A DNA stretch of 64,000 nucleotides. It comes from Lentzea kentuckyensis (lineage in GTDB: Bacteria; Actinomycetota; Actinomycetes; Mycobacteriales; Pseudonocardiaceae). This document shows positions 58,888 through 64,000 of the stretch, one piece after another. Below the pieces are notes generated by a model that was not told the DNA's origin, made no database searches, and was given only the letters and a program-made list of their open reading frames with translations. A program made the translations under genes and the position numbers. Location of the stretch: contig NZ_MUYM01000100.1 of NCBI RefSeq assembly GCF_002150765.1, positions 1 through 64,000 on the forward strand, written 5' to 3'. The first letter of the stretch is position 1, and the number at the start of each line of letters is the position of its first letter.

Positions 58888-61089
58888 TCAGCTGCGCACC
58901 GTCTCGGCGAGACCGGACAAAGCGGCCGGCAACGGTTCGTGGTGCAGCACGCCGAGCCGTTGCGTGGCACGGGTCAGCGCCACGTACAGCTCCGCCGCGC
59001 CACGCGGGCCGAGCGCCAGGATCCGTTCCGGCGCGACGACGAGCACCGAGTCGTACTCCAGGCCCTTGGTCTCCGAGGCGGGCACCGTGCCGGGCACGCC
59101 GGGCGGCCCGATCACCACGCTGGTGCCCTCGAAACCGGCCTCCGTGCGCTCGAACTCCTCGATGGCCGCGGCCAGTTCGGACTCGCGGATCTGCCGGGCC
59201 CACGGCTGCACACCGTTGGCCCGCACCGATTCCGGGGCCTGCACGTCCGGCGCGAACTCGGCCAGCACCTGCGCGGCGACGGCCATGATCTCGGCGGGCG
59301 TGCGGTAGTTGACCGTCAGCGAACGGTATTCCCAGCGGCCAGGCACGTACGGTTCCAGCATCTCGCCCCACGACCTGGCGCCCGCCTCCGAACGACGCTG
59401 GGCCAGGTCGCCCACCACCGTGAAGGAACGGCCTGGGCAGCGGCGCATCAGCACCCGCCAGTCCATTTCGGACAGTTCCTGTGCCTCGTCGACCACCACG
59501 TGCCGGTAGGTCCAGCCGCGGTCGGCCTGGGCGCGTTCGACGAGCGTGCGCTGGTCGTGCTCTTCGAAGCGCTCGGCGAGGTCCTCGGCGTCCAGCATGT
59601 CCGTGGCGAAGAGGTGGTCCTCGTCGTCCATGTGGTCCTGGCGGTTGACCAGGCTGTCGAGCACCTCGGCGGCGTAGCGGGCCTCGGCCCTGCGTTCCTC
59701 CGACAGCACCTGGTCGGCGGCCTGCTCGGTGCCGTCACGGCCCAGCAGGTCGTGCAGCTCGTCGAGCAGCGGCACGTCCGAGACCGTCCACGCCTCGCCG
59801 TCGGCGCGGTGCAGCGACGGGTCCGCGCCGGCCACTGCCAGCCGCGCCGGCGACGAGTACAGCTCGCCCAGCAGCTGCGCGGGCGTCACCACGGGCCACA
59901 GCGAGTCCAGCGCCCCGGTGAACGTCTCGTCGTCGGCCAGCTCCTTGACCAGGCCGGACCGCATGTCCTCCCAGCCCTGCTTGTCCGACCGCGACAGCCA
60001 GCCCTTGCCGATCCGGCCGAGCGCCCGTTCGGTCAGGACGTAGGTGACGATCTCGCGGAACACCGCGCGGGCCTCGTTGTGCGGCAGGCCGCTGTCGCGC
60101 GCCTCCTGCCGGGCCCACTCGGCGACGTCGGCGCCGATCTGCACGACGACGTCCTTCATCGTGATCGGGATGGGCTGCTCCGGCAGCCGCTGCCGGTCCG
60201 CGACGGCCGCGTTCAGCACGGCCACCATCTTCAGCGAGCCCTTGAGCCGCGCGACGTCCGGCGTGTCCTCCAGCACCGCGTTGAGCCCCGGCAGGAGGCT
60301 GCCGGCGGTCATGAACACCACGTCGGACTCGCCCAGCGACGGCAGCACGCGCCCGATGTGGTTGAGGAACGCCGGGTTCGGGCCGACGACGAGCACGCCG
60401 TGCCGTTCCATGCGTTCGCGTTGCGTGTACATCAGGTACGCGACGCGGTGCAGCGCCACGACGGTCTTGCCGGTGCCGGGACCGCCCTCGATCACCAGGA
60501 CGCCGGGGTGGTCGAGCCGGATGATCGCGTCCTGCTCGGCCTGGATGGTCGCCACGATGTCGCGCATGCCCTCGCCGCGCGGCGCGTTCAACGCCTCCAG
60601 CAGGGCCACGTCGCCCTGCTCCTCGCCGAGCTTGCCGAACACCTCGTCGGTGAACCCGGCCACCGCGCGGCGACGCGTGAGGAACTGACGGCGGCGGCTC
60701 ATGCCCTCCGCGTTCGCGCCGGTGGCGGTGTAGAACGGGCGCGCCGCGGGGGCCCGCCAGTCGAGCAGCGCCGGCTCGAAGTCCTGCTCCTCGTCGAACA
60801 GCCCGATCCTGCCGATGTAGGACACGTCACCGTCGACGCTGTCCAACCGGCCGAAGCACAACCCGTAGTCGGCCACGTTCAGCCGCTTCATCTCGCGGTG
60901 CCGGGCGCGCACCTCGTTGTCACGATCCATGACGGTTTCGCCGGTGCCACCCAGCGCTGCCTGGTACGCGGCCTTCACACGCGCACGTTCGGCGTCCAGC
61001 CGTGCGTAGAGACCGGCAACGTATTCACGCTCGTACCGCAGTTCTTCTTCGTACCCCACGTGCTCCCCAGTGCGCCTGTGTTCTGGCAT
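58888..61089 (-). CDS. helR: HelD/HelR-type superfamily 1 helicase-like RNA polymerase remodeller
   Basis: The 733-residue protein has a helical N-terminus (YEEELRYEREYVAGLYARLDAE) that in HelD/HelR enters RNA polymerase, a Walker A GGPGTGKTVVALHRVAYLMY, a DEAQELSEMDW Walker B, VVGDLAQRR and C-terminal SF1 motifs (LTVNYRTPAEIM, KGLEYDSVLVV, LYVALTRATQRL). HelR of actinomycetes displaces rifamycins from RNA polymerase. ATG at 61089 is chosen; a GTG at 61059 with GGGGAG is possible. The RAE-like repeat upstream favours HelR over plain HelD. Confidence 0.85.
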   Translation of the reverse strand: MPEHRRTGEHVGYEEELRYEREYVAGLYARLDAERARVKAAYQAALGGTGETVMDRDNEVRARHREMKRLNVADYGLCFGRLDSVDGDVSYIGRIGLFDEEQDFEPALLDWRAPAARPFYTATGANAEGMSRRRQFLTRRRAVAGFTDEVFGKLGEEQGDVALLEALNAPRGEGMRDIVATIQAEQDAIIRLDHPGVLVIEGGPGTGKTVVALHRVAYLMYTQRERMERHGVLVVGPNPAFLNHIGRVLPSLGESDVVFMTAGSLLPGLNAVLEDTPDVARLKGSLKMVAVLNAAVADRQRLPEQPIPITMKDVVVQIGADVAEWARQEARDSGLPHNEARAVFREIVTYVLTERALGRIGKGWLSRSDKQGWEDMRSGLVKELADDETFTGALDSLWPVVTPAQLLGELYSSPARLAVAGADPSLHRADGEAWTVSDVPLLDELHDLLGRDGTEQAADQVLSEERRAEARYAAEVLDSLVNRQDHMDDEDHLFATDMLDAEDLAERFEEHDQRTLVERAQADRGWTYRHVVVDEAQELSEMDWRVLMRRCPGRSFTVVGDLAQRRSEAGARSWGEMLEPYVPGRWEYRSLTVNYRTPAEIMAVAAQVLAEFAPDVQAPESVRANGVQPWARQIRESELAAAIEEFERTEAGFEGTSVVIGPPGVPGTVPASETKGLEYDSVLVVAPERILALGPRGAAELYVALTRATQRLGVLHHEPLPAALSGLAETVRS

Positions 61090-61114
61090 GAGGCGATGAG
61101 TGTGAACGATGCAC

Positions 61115-61135
61115 GGGGTCTTGTGGCAAGGCCCC
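61115..61135. promoter_or_regulatory. RAE-like (rifamycin-associated element) inverted repeat
   Basis: On the gene strand GGGGCCTTGCCACAAGACCC continues to a final C: 9-base arms (GGGG.CTTG/CAAG.CCCC) with one mismatch, 25 bp upstream of the helR ATG. It closely resembles the GGGGCTTGC/GCAAG.CCCC element linked to rifamycin-inducible genes, as I recall it. Confidence 0.65.
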
Positions 61136-61172
61136 CTCTCTGCTATACGGTTAAGTGGGAACAAACGGCGAA

Positions 61173-61727
61173 TCAGGCCGTGTGCTCCATCACCATCATC
61201 GCCGTGGTCCCCGGCTCCAGGGCCTTGCAGATGTGCGGCAGATCCGCGGGATAGACGATGTAGTCACCAGGCCCGAGCTCGACCGGGTCCTCGGCCAGTC
61301 CCGCCAGGCACCTCCCGGACGCCACGATCATGTGCTCGACGCTGCCCGGCACGTGCGGCTCGGACTCGCGGGCGCCACCGGGTTCGAGCGCCAGCCAGTA
61401 GATGTCGTGCTTGGTCCCCGGACGGCACGCGGCCAGCAGGGTGGCGGAGTAGTGCGCGCGCTCGGAGTGGATGACCGGGCCCTCGCCGGCGCGGATCACC
61501 TGCACGCGCGGCACGGCGGGGTCGACGAGCCGGCTGATCGGGACGCCGAGCGCCACGCCCAGTGCCCACAGGGTCTCCACGCTGGGGTTTCCGGCGCCGG
61601 ACTCCAGTTGGGAGAGTGTCGACTTCGCGATTCCCGCCTTCTTGGCGAGCTCCGAGAGTGACAGGCCGGTGCGATCGCGCTCACGCCGGAGGTTGGCCGC
61701 GATGAGGTCGAGTGGTGCGTTCGACAC
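61173..61727 (-). CDS. XRE-family regulator with a cupin domain
   Basis: The 184-residue protein has an N-terminal HTH (about 8-62: LRRERDRTGLSLSELAKKAGIAKSTL, QLESGAGNPSVETLWALG) and a C-terminal cupin (about 100-182: GSVEHMIVASGRCLAG, LGPGDYIVYPADLPHICKAL). Cupin regulators usually sense small molecules. It is divergent from azlC, whose control is its likely job. The GTG at 61727 is preferred because codon bias begins there and the frame opening at 61757 overlaps the operator-like repeats. Confidence 0.88.
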   Translation of the reverse strand: MSNAPLDLIAANLRRERDRTGLSLSELAKKAGIAKSTLSQLESGAGNPSVETLWALGVALGVPISRLVDPAVPRVQVIRAGEGPVIHSERAHYSATLLAACRPGTKHDIYWLALEPGGARESEPHVPGSVEHMIVASGRCLAGLAEDPVELGPGDYIVYPADLPHICKALEPGTTAMMVMEHTA

Positions 61728-61733
61728 AGAAGT

Positions 61734-61771
61734 ACATCCGTTCGGCTTGACGAACACCCGTTCAGGTGTTC
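61734..61771. promoter_or_regulatory. operator-like repeats between the XRE-cupin gene and azlC
   Basis: Direct repeats ACATCCGTTC (61734-61743) and ACACCCGTTC (61754-61763) are exactly 20 bp apart, and GAACACC-N6-GGTGTTC (61752-61771) forms a dyad over the second one. Confidence 0.55.
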
Positions 61772-61784
61772 ATCGTAATGGGTG

Positions 61785-62483
61785 ATGCGTTCGATATGGC
61801 GAACCCTTGATGGTGTGCTTCTGCGTGACGTCGCCGCAGTCGCACTTGGCGCCGCGGTGACCGGCGCTTCCTTCGGCGCGATCTCGGTCGGTTCGGGACT
61901 GCCGTGGTGGATGCCGGTGCTGATGTCGCTGGTGATCTTCGCGGGCGGCTCGCAGTTCATGGCCGTCGGCATCGTCGCCGCCGGTGGCAGTCCCGCCGCG
62001 GCCGTGCTGGCCGGGCTGGTGCTCAACGCGCGGCACCTGCCGTTCGGGCTGGCGATCGGGGACGTGCTGGGCAGGAGCCCGCTCGCCCGGATCGTCGGCA
62101 GCCACCTGCTCATCGACGAGTCCACGGCCTTCGCGATGTCGCAGAAGGATCCCGCGAGAGCGCGGGCGGCCTACTGGGCGTGCGGCGTGGCTCTCTTCTT
62201 CAGCTGGAACACGGGTGTGCTCATCGGCGCGCTTGTGGGCCAGGCGATCGGCGACCCGATGACGTTCGGGCTGGACGCGGCGTTCCCGGCGGCGATGCTC
62301 GCGCTCACGCTTCCGGCGCTGAAGGACGCGGCCACGCGCAACGCGGCGCTCGTCGGTGCCGCGATCGCGCTCGCGACCACACCGTTCCTGCCCGCCGGTC
62401 TGCCCGTGCTGCTCGCACTGGGCGGACTGCTGGTGTTCAGGACGAAGAAGGAGGAGGAACCGTGCCCGTCACCGCAGTCCTGA
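61785..62483 (+). CDS. azlC: branched-chain amino acid exporter, AzlC large subunit
   Basis: The 232-residue membrane protein has about 7 TM helices with the AzlC marks GASFGAISVGSGLPWW, FAGGSQFMAVGIVAAGGS and LNARHLPFGLAIGD. AzlCD pairs export branched-chain amino acids and, in the BrnFE form, methionine. GTG 61782 and ATG 61785 are both possible starts. It overlaps azlD by 22 bp. Confidence 0.88.
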   Translation: MRSIWRTLDGVLLRDVAAVALGAAVTGASFGAISVGSGLPWWMPVLMSLVIFAGGSQFMAVGIVAAGGSPAAAVLAGLVLNARHLPFGLAIGDVLGRSPLARIVGSHLLIDESTAFAMSQKDPARARAAYWACGVALFFSWNTGVLIGALVGQAIGDPMTFGLDAAFPAAMLALTLPALKDAATRNAALVGAAIALATTPFLPAGLPVLLALGGLLVFRTKKEEEPCPSPQS

Positions 62484-62770
62484 TCCTCGCCGCGGGCACG
62501 TTCGCGATCCGGTTCGCCGGTCCGCTGCTGCGCGACCGCGTCACGTTGCCCGACAAGGTCGAAGAGATCATCTCCGCGAGCGCGACCGTGCTGCTGCTGG
62601 CGCTGGTGGCGGTCTCCGCGTTGACGAACGGCAAGCAGTTCGGCGGGTGGGCGCTCGCGCTCGGTGTTGTCGTCGGCGGGCTCGCGGCGTGGCGCAAACT
62701 GCCGTTCGTCACGGTCATTCTGCTGGCGGCGGCCACCACGGCGGGGCTCAGGCTCGTCGGCGTGGCATGA
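62462..62770 (+). CDS. azlD: branched-chain amino acid exporter, AzlD small subunit
   Basis: The 102-residue protein has 3-4 TM helices: VTAVLILAAGTFAIRFAGP, VLLLALVAVSAL and a C-terminal VTVILLAAATTAGLRLVG. GTG at 62462 follows GGAGGAGG. Partner of AzlC; its end is 17 bp from the convergent Lrp gene. Confidence 0.88.
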   Translation: MPVTAVLILAAGTFAIRFAGPLLRDRVTLPDKVEEIISASATVLLLALVAVSALTNGKQFGGWALALGVVVGGLAAWRKLPFVTVILLAAATTAGLRLVGVA

Positions 62771-62787
62771 GGCCTCCGCAATAGCGG

Positions 62788-63228
62788 CTAATGCTTGCGG
62801 ACGTGTGAGAAGAGCAGGTTCGTGTGAACCTCTGTCACCTCTCGGCGACTGGTGAATTTGTCCAATACCAGACGTTGCAGGTGACCGACATCAGATACTG
62901 CGACATGTACTAGAAAATCCTCTGGACCGGTCACGTGCGAGAGCGCGAGCGTTTCGGGCAGTGAGAGCACGTAAGCCATGAACGGGTCGACGATCTCCTT
63001 GGTGTGCGGCCGGATCTTCACCGCGAGCATCGCCTGGACGTGCTGCCCGATCGCGTTGGGATCGATCTCGGCGTGATAGCCGGTGATCACGCCGCGCTCC
63101 CGCAGTGCCCGGTGCCGGACCACCGCCGTCGACTGCGCGACGTTCACGCGTTCGGCCAGGTCCTTGTTCTGCAGCCGCGCGTCCTTCCGCAGCTCCCGCA
63201 CGATGGCCTCGTCGATCGAATCCAACAC
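62788..63228 (-). CDS. Lrp/AsnC-family transcriptional regulator
   Basis: The 146-residue protein has the winged HTH (about 3-60: LDSIDEAIVRELRKDARLQNKDLAERVNVAQ, then RHRALRERGVITGYHAEID) and a RAM ligand-binding domain (about 65-140: LAVKIRPHTKEIVDPF, HVTGPEDFLVHVAVSD). Divergent from the PLP lyase and convergent with azlCD; Lrp controls brnFE in corynebacteria, so either target is plausible. The GTG at 63228 has GGAGAAG upstream; the frame opens at 63246. Confidence 0.9.
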   Translation of the reverse strand: MLDSIDEAIVRELRKDARLQNKDLAERVNVAQSTAVVRHRALRERGVITGYHAEIDPNAIGQHVQAMLAVKIRPHTKEIVDPFMAYVLSLPETLALSHVTGPEDFLVHVAVSDVGHLQRLVLDKFTSRREVTEVHTNLLFSHVRKH

Positions 63229-63302
63229 GGCTCTTCTCCGTTCCACCGAATCTGCTGCGGTTCATCGCCCACTCTGCCGAGGAAGTCTCCACCATTCGGG
63301 CC

Positions 63303-64000
63303 ATGACGCGCATCGAGACCATCGCAGTGCACGGCGGCCGCGACGACCTCGCGGAGCTGGGCGTGCACGCACCCCCGATCGACCTGTCCACCACCTACCC
63401 CGTGCCTGACCAGGCGCTCGGCGGGGAAGCACTGGGTGAGTGGGCCACCGGCGCCGCACGGGCCTCGTCGCCCGTCTACGCGCGGCTGCACAACCCGACC
63501 GTGGCCCGGTTCGAGCAGGCGCTCGCGAAGCTCGAACACACCGAGGCCGCCGTCGCGTTCGGCAGCGGCATGGCGGCGGTGACCGCGGTGATCCAGGCCG
63601 CGTGCGTGCTGGCCGGAAAGCCGCACGTCGTGGCCGTGCGACCGCTCTACGGCGGCACGGACCACCTGCTGTCGTCCGGTCTCCTGGGCGTCTCCACCAC
63701 CTACGTCGAAGCAGGCCTGGTGTCCTCCGCGATCCGGCCGGACACCGGGTTGATCGTCGTCGAGACGCCGGCGAACCCGAACCTGGACCTGGTCGACATC
63801 GACCACGTCGTGCGCCAGGCAGGTTCGGTGCCGGTGCTGGTCGACAACACCTTCGCGACCCCGATCCTGCAGAACCCGGCGCTGCACGGCGCCACGTACG
63901 TCCTGCACTCCGGCACCAAGTACCTCGGCGGGCACGGCGACGTGCTCGGCGGCGTGGTGGCGTGTGCCGAGGACCGCGCGGCGGCGTTGCGGCAGGTCAG
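63303..64000 (+). CDS. trans-sulfuration-family PLP enzyme (methionine gamma-lyase / cystathionine gamma-lyase type), partial
   Basis: The visible 232 residues cover the Cys/Met metabolism PLP family from the start: TIAVHGGRDD, YARLHNPTVARFEQALAKLE, the PLP-stacking region FGSGMAAVTAVIQ, VETPANPNLDLVDI, VDNTFATP, and the PLP lysine in LHSGTKYLGGHGD. The gene runs off the window end. Divergence from Lrp and nearness to AzlCD hint at sulfur amino-acid breakdown, but lyase and synthase members are hard to separate by sequence. Confidence 0.88.
   Translation, partial: MTRIETIAVHGGRDDLAELGVHAPPIDLSTTYPVPDQALGGEALGEWATGAARASSPVYARLHNPTVARFEQALAKLEHTEAAVAFGSGMAAVTAVIQAACVLAGKPHVVAVRPLYGGTDHLLSSGLLGVSTTYVEAGLVSSAIRPDTGLIVVETPANPNLDLVDIDHVVRQAGSVPVLVDNTFATPILQNPALHGATYVLHSGTKYLGGHGDVLGGVVACAEDRAAALRQV

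Overview
The window is high-GC actinobacterial DNA with strong third-position GC bias, dense operons with 4-bp stop/start overlaps, and many GTG starts. A thrS/HIT/pgsA/PIM-acyltransferase/pimA/NUDIX cluster, a cvnABCD conservon, an EF-G2 paralogue, an F420-type luciferase-fold enzyme, orphan DUF5753 XRE regulators and a HelR-type helicase point to a mycolata-related or Pseudonocardiales-like soil actinomycete. The Lentzea/Saccharothrix/Amycolatopsis range is my inference; nothing in the window fixes the genus. I saw no tRNA, rRNA or CRISPR array.

Region by region. 0-0.9 kb: a NarL/LuxR response regulator behind what may be a decayed kinase end. 0.9-11 kb: a purine-degradation locus on the minus strand (HIU hydrolase, three-subunit xanthine dehydrogenase, 8-oxoguanine-deaminase-like amidohydrolase, guanine deaminase, AzgA-type permease, XdhC chaperone, stand-alone AtzF C-domain-like protein) with a divergent PucR regulator. 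11-16 kb: accessory material (solo TnpB, small hypothetical protein, MmpS-like lipoprotein, truncated STAND ATPase, DUF5753 XRE regulator, secreted beta-propeller). 16-19.8 kb: conservon cvnABCD. 19.8-21.6 kb: 3-hydroxybutyryl-CoA dehydrogenase and a dienelactone hydrolase. 21.6-28.1 kb: an amine-utilisation cluster (APC permease divergent from a glutamine-synthetase-like gamma-glutamyl ligase, aldehyde dehydrogenase, class-I amidotransferase hydrolase, SDR, GntR regulator). 28.3-31.6 kb: acyl-CoA synthetase and small genes. 31.6-39.1 kb: thrS and phosphatidylinositol mannoside genes in Mycobacterium-like order, interrupted by an XRE gene. 39.1-41.2 kb: an NLR-like NB-ARC/TPR protein with a RHIM-like N-terminal motif. 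41.4-46.1 kb: a reductive pyrimidine operon (NCS1 permease, beta-ureidopropionase, dihydropyrimidinase, F420-type oxidoreductase). 46.3-49.4 kb: small unrelated genes. 49.4-53.9 kb: PucR-like regulator, class III aminotransferase and MmsA, a plausible beta-alanine disposal module. 54-57.2 kb: EF-G2 and pdxS. 57.3-64 kb: LppU-like protein, VapBC, HelR-type helicase with a RAE-like element, XRE-cupin regulator, AzlCD exporter, Lrp regulator and the start of a trans-sulfuration-type PLP lyase.

Together, much of the window salvages nitrogen from purines, pyrimidines and amines, each locus with its own importer and regulator. The observations I find most worth pursuing are a family of long palindromes (two nearly identical copies plus one diverged copy with changes that keep the pairing), the RHIM-like motif on the NLR-like ATPase, the RAE-like element before the HelR-type gene, the F420 enzyme occupying the missing first step of pyrimidine reduction, and a recurrent leaderless promoter layout.
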